DNA from: an uncultured Bacilli bacterium | GTDB taxonomy: Bacteria > Bacillota_I > Bacilli_A > RF39 > UBA660 | DNA length: 60,987 nucleotides | Assembly: GCA_934162325.1 (NCBI GenBank) | Contig: CAKPIH010000002.1 | Span: 1-60,987, forward strand | Reading direction: 5' to 3' | In this document: in pieces, positions 1 through 7,701 of the stretch | How positions within the stretch are numbered: position 1 is the first letter of the stretch | Layout: every line of letters begins with the position of its first letter | Translations under genes and position numbers: made by a program | Notes under the pieces: generated by a model | Told to the model about the DNA's origin: nothing | The model's database searches: none | The model's input: only the letters and a program-made list of their open reading frames with translations

Positions 1-85
1 TTTAAGAGACAGCAATTATCAAAATAAATTAATAACCCTAATTAGTGATTCAATCGAAAAATATTATCAAAATAAATAAAACCCC

Positions 86-114
86 TTTCAAAAAATACAA
101 AAATAGTGTATACT
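86..114 (+). promoter_or_regulatory. Probable sigma-A promoter of the first gene
   Basis: A -10 hexamer TATACT at 109-114 lies 17 bp downstream of a weak TTTCAA. It leads into a good ribosome binding site (AAGAAGGGTGAT) before the ATG at 145. The -10 is convincing and the -35 is weak. The bases before this are AT-rich and show nothing else. Confidence 0.45.
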
Positions 115-144
115 TCTAGTAGAGACTAAGAAGGGTGATAATAT

Positions 145-501
145 ATGCAAAAAATATATTTAAAATATGATGAATATACACCACCAGTAGAATGTGACTA
201 TGGCTTTATACCAGAAATGGTTTACCTAGGATTCTTATATCCAATCAAGAAAAAGAATTATAAAATGTTTTATATCATGTTAATGACTGAAGTAGCAGTA
301 TCAACTTTAATAATGTGCTTTATCCCATTTGTAATAGGCATAATCATATGTATAGCAATGTTATTTGTCATAAATCTCTTATTCGCAGCCAACTATAACA
401 TGATAGTAATTGAAGAACTACTAAAAGATGGCTATGTCCCATTAGACTATAATTCTTCAGATATTTTAATAAAAAAAGGAATATACTTTAAACTCCAGTA
501 G
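145..501 (+). CDS. Small two-helix membrane protein, DUF2628-like
   Basis: This is a 118-residue protein. A soluble start of about 45 residues is followed by two nearly continuous hydrophobic segments (about 43-60 and 62-82), then a polar tail with the pattern AANYNM..EELLKDGYVPL. A short basic stretch before two helices and a tail containing a G-Y-x-P element resemble DUF2628-type inner-membrane proteins of unknown function. That assignment rests on pattern memory only. The gene has its own promoter and its own terminator, so it is probably monocistronic. Confidence 0.6.
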   Translation: MQKIYLKYDEYTPPVECDYGFIPEMVYLGFLYPIKKKNYKMFYIMLMTEVAVSTLIMCFIPFVIGIIICIAMLFVINLLFAANYNMIVIEELLKDGYVPLDYNSSDILIKKGIYFKLQ

Positions 502-523
502 TAGATGTATTCCTTTTATTTTT
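474..523 (+). terminator. Rho-independent terminator overlapping the end of the first gene
   Basis: AAAAGGAATA (474-483) pairs with TATTCCTTTT (508-517), followed by a T-rich run. The left arm lies inside the last codons of the preceding gene. Confidence 0.6.
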
Positions 524-600
524 CAAAAAAATAACAAAAAATATATCATTTTTTTCAAAACTATGATATACTTTAATACAGAATAATGGGAGTTGATATT

Positions 601-1527
601 GTGGAGAAAAATTTTAAGACAATAAATGAACAAGTAGAAATATTAAAAAACAAAGGTCTTATAATTGAAGATGAAAATGTCGTTAAAGATACCCTACTCA
701 GAGAAAACTATTTCTTTTTAATGGGTTATCGTCACGCCTTCCTTATATCACAAAAGGAAAGAAAATTCATACCCGGTACAACTTTTAATGAAATATACTC
801 ATTATTCACATTTGATAGGAATTTTAGAAATATAATATTTAAAAATGTACTTGTTATCGAAAATCAATTAAAATCAGTAATATCATATCAATTATCCAAG
901 AAGTATGGATATCGGGAAAAAGATTATTTAAATCCTAAAAACTTCACTCAAGATCATGATAAAGCACGCCGTGTTCGTGACTTAATTGATAAGATGAAAA
1001 GACAAATAAGAATTAATGCTACCACCCATAATGCTACAATACACTACATAAATAACTACGGTTATATTCCCTTATGGGTTTTAGTAAAAGTATTATCATT
1101 CGGAATAGTTTGTGAATTATATACCATATTAAAGAAAGAAGACCAAATAGAAGTAGCAGAAGTTTTTGATACTACTCCAAGCGTCTTATCAGATATACTA
1201 ATAATACTATCCAACTATCGAAATTTATGTGCTCATGAAGATATCGTGTTTGAACATAAAACTGAAAGAGTAATACCAGATACAGAATATCATGGCCTAA
1301 TGGAAATACCAAAGATGGATGGCGAATATATTTATGGTAAAAATGACTTATTTGCAGTAATTATAATCTTTAAAATATTACTAAATAAAAAAGCCTTTCG
1401 TTTAATGATGAAAGAAATAGAATATGAAATAGAATTGTTAGATGGAAGAGTGGATACCATTCCAATAAGTAAAATATTAGATAGAATGGGATTTCCAGAA
1501 AATTATATAGAAATAATAGATAAGTAG
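601..1527 (+). CDS. Abi family protein (AbiD/AbiF-like, HEPN-type)
   Basis: The protein is about 308 residues and resembles the Abi_2 family (AbiD/AbiF of lactococcal abortive infection). Family-like elements are the N-terminal NEQVEILKNKGL, the LLRENYFFLMGYRHAF block, FDRNFRNIIF, and a C-terminal RNLCAHED near residue 205. The last is an R-x4-H motif of the kind used by HEPN ribonucleases. In known Abi systems such proteins stop phage growth by a growth-arresting response. I chose GTG at 601 because GGGAG lies 8 bases before it. The in-frame ATG at 586 sits about 12 bases after the likely transcription start and has no ribosome binding site. The gene is immediately followed by htrA, whose ribosome binding site overlaps this stop. 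Confidence 0.8.
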   Translation: MEKNFKTINEQVEILKNKGLIIEDENVVKDTLLRENYFFLMGYRHAFLISQKERKFIPGTTFNEIYSLFTFDRNFRNIIFKNVLVIENQLKSVISYQLSKKYGYREKDYLNPKNFTQDHDKARRVRDLIDKMKRQIRINATTHNATIHYINNYGYIPLWVLVKVLSFGIVCELYTILKKEDQIEVAEVFDTTPSVLSDILIILSNYRNLCAHEDIVFEHKTERVIPDTEYHGLMEIPKMDGEYIYGKNDLFAVIIIFKILLNKKAFRLMMKEIEYEIELLDGRVDTIPISKILDRMGFPENYIEIIDK

Positions 1528-1536
1528 GTGATAATA

Positions 1537-2652
1537 ATGAATAAGAAAAATAATAAAATAATAATACCTCTTTTAGTATTAGTAGCCTTTATTGGAGGTT
1601 CAGTATGGACATATCTAGTAATAAATCAATTAAATAGAGGTACAACAAATTCAGTAACTAAAGGGGGAAACTATACAATAAATGAAAATAGCATATCCGG
1701 AGCAGTAGATAAAATATATGATGCCACTGTAACCGTAGCCACTTATAAAGATGGCAAAGCAGTATCAACAGGAACAGGTTTTGTCTATAAAAAAGAAGGC
1801 TCAACAGCCTATATAATGACTAACAACCATGTTATATCAGGAGGAGACTCTGCTAAAGTAATCTTTAGTGATGGAACATCAGCAGATACTAAAATATTAG
1901 GCGGAGAGACATATTCAGATATAGCAGTATTAACAGTAAGTGCTGCAAGTATAAAACAAGTAGCGACATTAGGAAACACAGATAATATAAAATTAGGAGA
2001 CACAACCTTTGCTGTAGGAGCTCCACTTGGTGATACTTATAGTGGTACAGTAACTAAAGGAATCCTATCAGGAAAAGATCGTTTAGTAGCAGTATCATTC
2101 TCCGGAAGTAATTCTGATTACTATATGAAAGTATTACAAACAGATGCTGCTTTAAATCCAGGTAATAGTGGTGGTCCATTATGTAATGTAAATGGAGAAG
2201 TAATAGGAGTAACATCTTTAAAACTTACTCAGGAAAAAACAAGTTCAACAACAAGTTATAGTGTCGAAGGAATGGGCTTTGCTATCCCAATAGAAGACGC
2301 TCTATCATATGCTGGTATTATCGAAAAAGGTGAATCAGTAAAGAGACCATATATTGGAATAAGTATGTTAGATATAACAGATAGTTATTACTTATGGCAG
2401 GCTGGAATAACTTTACCAAAAGGTGTTGAAAAAGGAGTAGCAATTCTAGAAGTAGTATCATCTTCACCAGCAGAAAAAGCCGGATTAAAGAAAGGTGATA
2501 TCATAACTAAATTAGAAAAAGAAGAAATATCTTCAGTAGCAGAACTTCGTTATGAATTATATAAACATAATCCAGGAGATAAAGTAACAGTAACATACAA
2601 CAGAAATGGTAAAGAGTTAACTTCTGAAGTAACACTTGAAGAATCAAAATAA
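1537..2652 (+). CDS. htrA: HtrA/DegP-type serine protease with PDZ domain
   Basis: The protein is about 371 residues. An N-terminal signal anchor (about 8-27) is followed by a trypsin-like domain with His in TNNHVISGG (near residue 97), Asp in SDIAVLTV (near 127) and Ser in NPGNSGGPL (near 209). A single PDZ domain follows (PYIGISML ... VVSSSPAEKAGLKKGDII). This is the membrane-tethered quality-control protease layout of Firmicutes HtrA, acting outside the membrane on misfolded proteins. ATG 1537 is preferred: AGGTG at 1526-1530 is 6 bases upstream, whereas the earlier GTG at 1528 is part of that site. It probably shares a transcript with the Abi gene. Confidence 0.93.
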   Translation: MNKKNNKIIIPLLVLVAFIGGSVWTYLVINQLNRGTTNSVTKGGNYTINENSISGAVDKIYDATVTVATYKDGKAVSTGTGFVYKKEGSTAYIMTNNHVISGGDSAKVIFSDGTSADTKILGGETYSDIAVLTVSAASIKQVATLGNTDNIKLGDTTFAVGAPLGDTYSGTVTKGILSGKDRLVAVSFSGSNSDYYMKVLQTDAALNPGNSGGPLCNVNGEVIGVTSLKLTQEKTSSTTSYSVEGMGFAIPIEDALSYAGIIEKGESVKRPYIGISMLDITDSYYLWQAGITLPKGVEKGVAILEVVSSSPAEKAGLKKGDIITKLEKEEISSVAELRYELYKHNPGDKVTVTYNRNGKELTSEVTLEESK

Positions 2653-2680
2653 TCTAGATTAATTCTAGGTTATTTTTTTC
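2648..2680 (+). terminator. Terminator after htrA
   Basis: ATAATCTAGA pairs with TCTAGGTTAT (one G-U pair) around a short loop. A run of seven T follows. Confidence 0.65.
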
Positions 2681-2683
2681 CAC

Positions 2684-2748
2684 TTCAAACTTAAATAAAT
2701 TTAAGTTTTCCGTGGTGTTAGTGAGCCAAAAATATTTGTCTCTCTAAC
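2684..2748. repeat. Possible divergent copy of the second dual stem-loop family
   Basis: Two hairpins lie side by side: AAACTTAAA/TTTAAGTTT, then GTTAGTGAG/CTCTCTAAC (imperfect) with a loop starting CCAAA. The second loop resembles the CCAAATAT loop of the copies near 42.7 and 48.1 kb. The first hairpin lacks the CCTAAGGT loop, so membership is uncertain. Confidence 0.35.
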
Positions 2749-2760
2749 AAACAATATTTA

Positions 2761-2868
2761 AGTATATATCCATTGCTTCTATATAATAGATATGGTTGAT
2801 ATACTACTTATAGGCAATACAAATATTGGCTATAAGTAGCACTGTAAGACTACATAAGACTTACAGTG
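2761..2868 (+). repeat. Dual stem-loop element, family 1, copy A
   Basis: AGTATATATCC, TATATAATA and TATGGTTGATA precede two contiguous hairpins. The first is CTACTTATAG/CTATAAGTAG (2804-2813 with 2830-2839). The second is CACTGTAAG/CTTACAGTG (2840-2848 with 2860-2868). There is no base between the two stems. AGTATAT at 2761 could also pair with ATATACT at 2800, closing the 5' part. Copies B, C, D, E and F share this geometry. It lies upstream of tsaE, before that gene's promoter. Confidence 0.75.
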
Positions 2869-2910
2869 ATATTAAAAATAAAATAATAATGTAAAAAAAA
2901 TATAAAACTA

Positions 2911-2940
2911 TTGTATTTTGTATGTAATATTTGTTATAAT
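2911..2940 (+). promoter_or_regulatory. Probable promoter of the t6A operon
   Basis: TTGTAT (2911-2916), an 18-bp spacer and TATAAT (2935-2940) are followed by AGAAAGGTGAAGAA and the tsaE ATG. Confidence 0.6.
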
Positions 2941-2969
2941 AAATATGACAAAAAGAAAGGTGAAGAAAG

Positions 2970-3419
2970 ATGGAAGAATACAAAATAACATCACATAGTG
3001 ATAATGAAACAATAGCAATTGCACAAAACATAGAATCAGAAAAGTTTCCTAATATGGTAATATGTTTAAATGGTGATTTAGGTAGTGGAAAAACAATGTT
3101 TACTAAAGGATTTGCTCATGCTATGGGAATAGATGAAATAACATCTCCAACATTTACAATAATAAAAGAGTATGTCGGAGAATTACCATTATATCATATG
3201 GATGTATATAGATTAGAAGATTCACATGAAGATATAGGAATAGAAGAATACTTTGATAAAGGTGGAGTAACCATAATAGAATGGGCTGATATGATAAAAG
3301 ATATCTTACCAGAAGAAAGATTAGATATTAAAATCAAAATCGCAGATGATAATACAAGAATATTAATATTAAAACCACATGGGGAAAAATATGTAAATAT
3401 ATGTGAGGCCATAATATGA
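2970..3419 (+). CDS. tsaE: tRNA t6A biosynthesis ATPase TsaE
   Basis: This 149-residue protein has a P-loop NGDLGSGKTMFTKG (near residues 34-47), the TsaE signature SPTFTIIKEY and the HMDVYRLE block. TsaE drives turnover of the TsaB-TsaD complex that puts threonylcarbamoyl on A37 of ANN-decoding tRNAs. It is first in an operon with tsaB, rimI and tsaD, and overlaps tsaB by 4 bases. The ribosome binding site AAAGGTGAAG is well placed. Length is normal for the family. Confidence 0.95.
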   Translation: MEEYKITSHSDNETIAIAQNIESEKFPNMVICLNGDLGSGKTMFTKGFAHAMGIDEITSPTFTIIKEYVGELPLYHMDVYRLEDSHEDIGIEEYFDKGGVTIIEWADMIKDILPEERLDIKIKIADDNTRILILKPHGEKYVNICEAII

Positions 3420-4000
3420 TAAGTTTATTTATAGATACATCACTTGAAGATGTATCTATTGCCTTAGTAAAAGAAGGAAAAGAACTATCTCAAATACATG
3501 AATACATACCAGGAAAACATTCTATATATGTAACTCAGTATATAAGTGATATTCTAAAAAACAATAACTTATCCCCAGATAATGTTGATGAAATAATCGT
3601 CGTAAATGGACCAGGATCATTTACCGGTATCCGAATAGGAGTAACCATAGCCAAGATGTTTGCTTATATCGAAAAAATAAGAATTGTAACCATAACATCT
3701 TTAAAAGCAAGAGTCCTAGGCCATACTGGAGATTATCTATTAACAACAATAGATGCCAAACACAATAATTATTATGTTGGCGTATATGACAAAGAATATA
3801 ATACTATTGAAGAGAAGTTTACTTCCTTTAAAGAAGTAGAAGAACTAAAAGAAAAATATTCCCCAGTAGTCATAGAACAAACAACACCATATCAAGTAGA
3901 ACAAATTCTATCATATACAAAGAATCTAGAAAGTGAAAATCCACATGGTGTGAACCCTATCTATCTAAAACTACCTGAAGCGATGGAGAAAAAATGTTAA
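3416..4000 (+). CDS. tsaB: tRNA t6A biosynthesis scaffold TsaB
   Basis: The protein has 194 residues with the ASKHA-fold start LFIDTSLEDVSIAL and the signature VNGPGSFTGIRIGVTIAK near residues 62-79. TsaB is the inactive paralogue of TsaD and dimerises with it in t6A synthesis. It is somewhat shorter than the usual 220-230 residues, with a trimmed C-terminal half. It overlaps tsaE (ATGA) and rimI, so the genes are translationally coupled. Confidence 0.93.
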   Translation: MISLFIDTSLEDVSIALVKEGKELSQIHEYIPGKHSIYVTQYISDILKNNNLSPDNVDEIIVVNGPGSFTGIRIGVTIAKMFAYIEKIRIVTITSLKARVLGHTGDYLLTTIDAKHNNYYVGVYDKEYNTIEEKFTSFKEVEELKEKYSPVVIEQTTPYQVEQILSYTKNLESENPHGVNPIYLKLPEAMEKKC

Positions 4001-4347
4001 GAGAAGTAATAAAAGATGACCCAAGTCCTTATGTAAAATATATAGAATATATTGAAGAAGATAAAGTACTAGGTTATCTAAAATATTCCCTTATTTATGA
4101 CCGCATGGAAATAGATAATATTCTTGTTGAGCCAGAGTATCGTGGTCAAAAAATAGGAAATAAATTAATGAGTAGATTAATAAGTATAGCTATCGAAGAA
4201 CATGTCGTAAACATAACTCTAGAAGTAAGAGTAAGCAATGAAATAGCCAGAAATCTCTATAAAAAGTTTGGCTTTAGAGAAGTAGCCCTAAGAAAGTTCT
4301 ATTATGGAGATGAAGATGCTATACTAATGGAAAAACAGGTGATGTAA
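3994..4347 (+). CDS. rimI: GNAT acetyltransferase, RimI-like
   Basis: This is a short GNAT protein of 117 residues. Acetyl-CoA binding motif A is visible as VEPEYRGQKIGNKLMSRL (near 46-63), and motif B as NLYKKFGFRE. RimI acetylates the N-terminus of ribosomal protein S18 and is often encoded between tsaB and tsaD, as here. It is about 30 residues shorter than the E. coli enzyme, mostly at the N-terminus. Its ATG overlaps the end of tsaB and its stop touches the tsaD start. The exact substrate is inferred from position. Confidence 0.85.
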   Translation: MLREVIKDDPSPYVKYIEYIEEDKVLGYLKYSLIYDRMEIDNILVEPEYRGQKIGNKLMSRLISIAIEEHVVNITLEVRVSNEIARNLYKKFGFREVALRKFYYGDEDAILMEKQVM

Positions 4348-5364
4348 ATGAAAGATGTATATATATTAGGAATAGAATCAAGTTGTGATGAAACAAGTAT
4401 GAGTATTGTTAAAAATGGTAGTGAAGAAATAGCAACCATTGTACTAAGTCAAATAGATATTCATAAAAATTATGGAGGAGTAGTCCCTGAAATAGCTAGC
4501 CGTAACCATATTGAAAATATAACAATTGTTTTAGAAGAACTTCTATCTAAAGCAAATATGAAACTAGAAGACATAACCGCTATCGGAGTAACATATGGTC
4601 CAGGACTAATAGGTAGTCTTTTAATAGGAGTACAAGCTGCTAAAACAATATCTTTAGTAACAGGAAAACCATTAATACCAGTTCATCATATTATAGGACA
4701 CATCTATGCCAATAACCTAAAAGAAAGATTAACATTCCCCCTAATAGCCTTAGTAGTAAGTGGAGGACATACCGAACTAATCTATATGAAAGAAGACTAT
4801 TCCTTTACCAAAATAGGAGGCACTTTAGATGATGCTGTCGGAGAATGTTATGATAAAGTAGCCAAAGTATTAGGGCTAGAATATCCAGGAGGACCAAAAG
4901 TAGATAAACTAGCCCATCTAGGAAAAGATACCTATAACTTACCATATCCTCTAGACGATAGTACCTATAACTTTAGCTTTAGTGGTATCAAATCCGCTGT
5001 CATAAATCTTGTACATAACGAAGAACAAAGAGGAAACATCATAAACAAAGAAGATTTATGTACAACGTTCCAAAATAGAGTCGTAGGAATAATAACAAAG
5101 AAAACAATGAAAGCTATAAAAGAATATAAAGTATCAAATCTTGTAGTAGCGGGAGGTGTGTCAGCAAACTCTGGCTTAAGAGAAAAATTAACTGAAGAAT
5201 GTCAAAAAGAAAACATTCACATATCTTTCCCTGAACTAAAATATTGTACAGATAACGCTACCATGATCGCCGCTGCTGCCTACTTTGCCTATCAAAAAAA
5301 TATCTTCGCCGACCTAACATTAAATGCTATGGCAACAGATACTATATATAAAGAGTGGAAATAA
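4348..5364 (+). CDS. tsaD: tRNA t6A threonylcarbamoyltransferase TsaD
   Basis: The 338-residue enzyme shows GIESSCDETSMSIV at the start. The metal-binding HHIIGHIYAN (His pair near 112-116) and VSGGHTELIYM follow, then DDAVGECYDKVAKVLGLEYPGGP and the C-terminal VAGGVSANSGLR. TsaD transfers the threonylcarbamoyl group from the adenylate intermediate to tRNA A37. Full length. It is last in the operon and is followed at once by a terminator. Confidence 0.97.
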   Translation: MKDVYILGIESSCDETSMSIVKNGSEEIATIVLSQIDIHKNYGGVVPEIASRNHIENITIVLEELLSKANMKLEDITAIGVTYGPGLIGSLLIGVQAAKTISLVTGKPLIPVHHIIGHIYANNLKERLTFPLIALVVSGGHTELIYMKEDYSFTKIGGTLDDAVGECYDKVAKVLGLEYPGGPKVDKLAHLGKDTYNLPYPLDDSTYNFSFSGIKSAVINLVHNEEQRGNIINKEDLCTTFQNRVVGIITKKTMKAIKEYKVSNLVVAGGVSANSGLREKLTEECQKENIHISFPELKYCTDNATMIAAAAYFAYQKNIFADLTLNAMATDTIYKEWK

Positions 5365-5365
5365 G

Positions 5366-5391
5366 GATTATAGAAATATAATCTTTTTTTA
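5366..5391 (+). terminator. Terminator of the t6A operon
   Basis: GATTATA (5366-5372) pairs with TATAATC (5377-5383), followed by seven T. Confidence 0.8.
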
Positions 5392-5469
5392 ATTTCTAAG
5401 GACAATCTCTATTACAATAAAAAATAATTTCACATAAAATAAAGTGATTATGAATAGAGGTGAAAAAAC

Positions 5470-5775
5470 ATGGAATTCATAAAGCAAAATACCGAACTAG
5501 TAATAACCCTACTTACTATGACATTAACATGGATACTTGGTTTTATTTCTAAAAGATGTCCTTATGTAAATAACAATCTAATAATAATACAAAACATAGT
5601 AATTGGCCTATCAGTATCAATATTCTATTTTATAATAACCAAAGACTTCAATTTAGCCATAACCTTAAGTGGACTATTCGCCGAAACAGGATATAATCTT
5701 ATTCATAATATAGAAAAATTAATAAAGGAGGGAGATAATGGTAAACATAGTAAAGAAGATAGTACCAGAGAGTAG
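5470..5775 (+). CDS. Phage-holin-like small membrane protein
   Basis: This is a 101-residue protein with a short polar start, hydrophobic segments at about 10-27, 40-60 and 64-80, and a charged tail. Size, layout and position directly before an amidase gene match a phage holin, which forms membrane lesions that release the endolysin. The last 38 bases overlap the amidase gene in another frame. No other phage genes are visible, so this is either a prophage remnant or a domesticated export/lysis pair. Holins are poorly conserved, so the name rests mainly on context. Confidence 0.65.
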   Translation: MEFIKQNTELVITLLTMTLTWILGFISKRCPYVNNNLIIIQNIVIGLSVSIFYFIITKDFNLAITLSGLFAETGYNLIHNIEKLIKEGDNGKHSKEDSTRE

Positions 5776-6682
5776 ATATTATCTAAAATGCCCTTATGAA
5801 ATGGCTCCTACTAGAATAGTAGTTCATAATACCGCTAACGACGCTCCTGCTCGAAATGAAATAAGTTATATGACAAATAATGACTATGAAACATCCTTTC
5901 ATTATGCTGTAGATGATAAAGAAATAGTTCAAGGTTTGCCTGAAAATAGAAATGGTTGGCACGCCAGTGATGGAAATGGTAAAGGAAATAGAGAAGGAAT
6001 AGCCATCGAAATATGTTATTCATTATCAGGGGGAGAACGCTTTATTAAAGCCGAACAAAATGCAGTTGACCTAATCGTAGACATATTAAATAGATATAAT
6101 TGGGATATCGATAAAGTAACAAAACACCAGGATTACACTAATAAATATTGTCCTCATAGAACACTAGATATGGGGTGGGATAGATTTCTAAATATGATAA
6201 ATGAAAAACTATCAGAAACTAGAGCCAGACCTTTCATAGTAGGAACAAAGATATATAACACTGAAGATATTTACCTAACTGAAACAGCAGGTTATGGCGG
6301 AGGGCAAATGTTACTAACTAAAAATACTGAGTCAATAGTAAAAAAATACCACTATAATAAAGGATTATATATGGCATTAGGAACAGAAAATACATATTAT
6401 GATGCAGCTTGGACTAATAATTATAGTAAGTTTACAACTACTAAACCACCAGTTGAAGAACCAAAAAAAGAAGAAAATACTACCCCAGTTGAAGACAATA
6501 AAGAGCCAATTAAAGAACCAGAAAAAGAAGATAATAATAAAGAAAATAATGATAATCAAGATAATAAAGATACAAATGATAATGACTTAGATAAAGAATT
6601 AGAAAGACAAAATCCATTGTTATGGTTTATAGATAAAATAATAAAATTACTAGTAAAAATATTTAAAAGAAGGAAAAAATAA
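5738..6682 (+). CDS. N-acetylmuramoyl-L-alanine amidase with cationic C-terminal helix
   Basis: The 314-residue protein begins with an Amidase_2 (PGRP-fold) domain at about 15-160. Zinc-site elements are VVHNTAN, HYAVDD, WHASDGNG and HQDYTNKYCPHRT. A middle segment of about 70 residues follows (FIVGTKIYNT ...), then a linker of about 70 residues rich in P, E, K, N and D. The C-terminus is NPLLWFIDKIIKLLVKIFK plus RRKK, an amphipathic, strongly basic helix that could insert in membranes. It has no signal peptide, like endolysins that depend on a holin. The ribosome binding site AAAGGAGGG lies within the holin gene. It would cleave the bond between MurNAc and the peptide stem. Confidence 0.88.
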   Translation: MVNIVKKIVPESRYYLKCPYEMAPTRIVVHNTANDAPARNEISYMTNNDYETSFHYAVDDKEIVQGLPENRNGWHASDGNGKGNREGIAIEICYSLSGGERFIKAEQNAVDLIVDILNRYNWDIDKVTKHQDYTNKYCPHRTLDMGWDRFLNMINEKLSETRARPFIVGTKIYNTEDIYLTETAGYGGGQMLLTKNTESIVKKYHYNKGLYMALGTENTYYDAAWTNNYSKFTTTKPPVEEPKKEENTTPVEDNKEPIKEPEKEDNNKENNDNQDNKDTNDNDLDKELERQNPLLWFIDKIIKLLVKIFKRRKK

Positions 6683-6698
6683 ATCCTTCTTTTTTTTC
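6667..6698 (+). terminator. Terminator after the amidase gene
   Basis: AAGAAGGA (6667-6674) pairs with TCCTTCTT (6684-6691) and a T run follows. The left arm encodes the basic C-terminus of the amidase. Confidence 0.75.
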
Positions 6699-6735
6699 AG
6701 TTCACACTTCGTTGTTCACTGTTGTTGCTTATAGA
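6699..6735. repeat. Partial copy of the second dual stem-loop family
   Basis: AGTTCACACTTCGTTGTTCAC matches the conserved lead-in of the copies at 14.7, 37.0, 42.7 and 48.1 kb (nearly identical to the 37.0 kb copy). The hairpin part with CCTAAGGT is missing, so this copy looks truncated. Confidence 0.5.
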
Positions 6736-7374
6736 TTAATGTTTAACACATTTACCAATTATCACTGGGCACTTATCGGGAAAAAAATCAAAATATTCAA
6801 ATTTAATGTTATAATTCGCAAAATTAGAGGTTTTAAACTTTAAGTAATTAATCCAATTTTTATAGTTATCAAATACTTTACCATCTTTTGAATTATGAAT
6901 GCATGGACATAAATATAAGATAAAATCTTTCTTATATTTATAACAATTATCAATAATATTTTCAGTAATATAACATGGTCTAATACCGATAATTAAATCA
7001 TATTTTGATAAATCATAAGGTTTATTTAAATCATATTCAATGGTGTTAATGCCTCTATAATTTTTGATTAATATTTTATTATTAATGGCATCAATATTAA
7101 TACCATTGTTTTTATATATTGCTGATAAAATAGGAATATAGCCACAAGCGACTTCTAATAAATTCATATTATCAATATCAAAATAAGCATTAACAACATT
7201 ATAAAAATCGAAATATACAGTTTTTTTAATGTCTATTAAATTTAAGTAACAATATATTTGATCTATATCACAGGTGTATCCGTAATTGCACTTTGATAAT
7301 CTATTGTTATGAAAATAATCTTCATAAAAAGTTTTATTTTTATATATAAAATTAATGACTTTTTTATTTGACAT
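6736..7374 (-). CDS. SAM-methyltransferase-like protein, unknown substrate
   Basis: I do not recognise this 212-residue family. A possible Rossmann methyltransferase core is visible from about residue 70. LLEVACGYIPILSAIYKNNG resembles SAM-binding motif I, GINIDAIN offers an acidic residue in motif II position, and KYDLIIGIRPCY could be motif IV. The N-terminal 65 residues are rich in aromatic and basic residues. It has its own promoter and ribosome binding site (AGGTGAT) and is divergent from the peptide/E1/ABC-F genes next door. It may be a tailoring enzyme of that cassette, or unrelated. No membrane segment or signal peptide. Confidence 0.55.
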   Translation of the reverse strand: MSNKKVINFIYKNKTFYEDYFHNNRLSKCNYGYTCDIDQIYCYLNLIDIKKTVYFDFYNVVNAYFDIDNMNLLEVACGYIPILSAIYKNNGINIDAINNKILIKNYRGINTIEYDLNKPYDLSKYDLIIGIRPCYITENIIDNCYKYKKDFILYLCPCIHNSKDGKVFDNYKNWINYLKFKTSNFANYNIKFEYFDFFPDKCPVIIGKCVKH

Positions 7375-7392
7375 TTATAATCACCTAAAAAT

Positions 7393-7421
7393 ATTATAAT
7401 TTTATTTTGCATTAATTTCAA
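7393..7421 (-). promoter_or_regulatory. Promoter of the methyltransferase-like gene
   Basis: Read on the minus strand, TTGAAA (7421-7416), a 17-bp spacer and TATAAT (7398-7393) lead to AGGTGAT and the ATG at 7374. Confidence 0.65.
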
Positions 7422-7533
7422 TAATTATAATAAAAAAATTAAATTTATATAGAATTCCCCAATATACATTTAAAATCAAAACTAAAGATTAAGTTCCGTA
7501 AGCAACAAAAAAAGCATAAAAAACATAAAACAA

Positions 7534-7562
7534 TTGACATTTTGAGGTAAATTTGATATAGT
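7534..7562 (+). promoter_or_regulatory. Near-consensus sigma-A promoter of the peptide gene cassette
   Basis: TTGACA (7534-7539), a 17-bp spacer and TATAGT (7557-7562). This is one of the strongest promoters in the window. The expected start near 7569 coincides with the first base of a 7-bp stem, AGAAAGC (7569-7575) with GCTTTCT (7588-7594). The message would therefore begin with a protective 5' hairpin just before the peptide's ribosome binding site. Confidence 0.8.
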
Positions 7563-7613
7563 ATGCTCAGAAAGCTTGTAAATAATGGCTTTCTAAGAAA
7601 GTGAGGATTAACA

Positions 7614-7679
7614 ATGAAATTTACTATTAGAAAAATTAATGATAATAAGTTTGAATGTCATGTTGATCAAAACTGCTAG
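7614..7679 (+). CDS. Putative 21-residue precursor peptide (RiPP/microcin-like)
   Basis: This very short gene encodes 21 residues, starting MKFTIRKINDNK and ending ECHVDQNC. GAGGA at 7603-7607 lies 6 bases before the ATG and a strong promoter lies 50 bases upstream. A perfect 11-bp stem-loop and then a MccB-like E1 gene follow. That order matches microcin C-type operons, where a tiny peptide gene precedes the adenylating enzyme. The basic N-terminal half could be a leader bound by the enzyme. Characterised MccA peptides end in Asn. This one ends in Asn-Cys, with a second Cys at position 15 and His at 16, so the modification site is not obvious. Confidence 0.75.
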   Translation: MKFTIRKINDNKFECHVDQNC

Positions 7680-7701
7680 TTATATTCTAAATTATAACTG
7701 A

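Noticed and set aside
2761..2868. Family 1 dual stem-loop as a riboswitch of the downstream gene
   Set aside because: Downstream genes are unrelated (tsaE, pcrA, arsR, ABC-F). Copy E lies between convergent genes and copy F points away from any start. At tsaE and arsR a promoter lies between element and gene.
6377..6590. Overlapping frames within the amidase linker
   Set aside because: They arise from the low-complexity A-rich linker sequence and have no ribosome binding sites.
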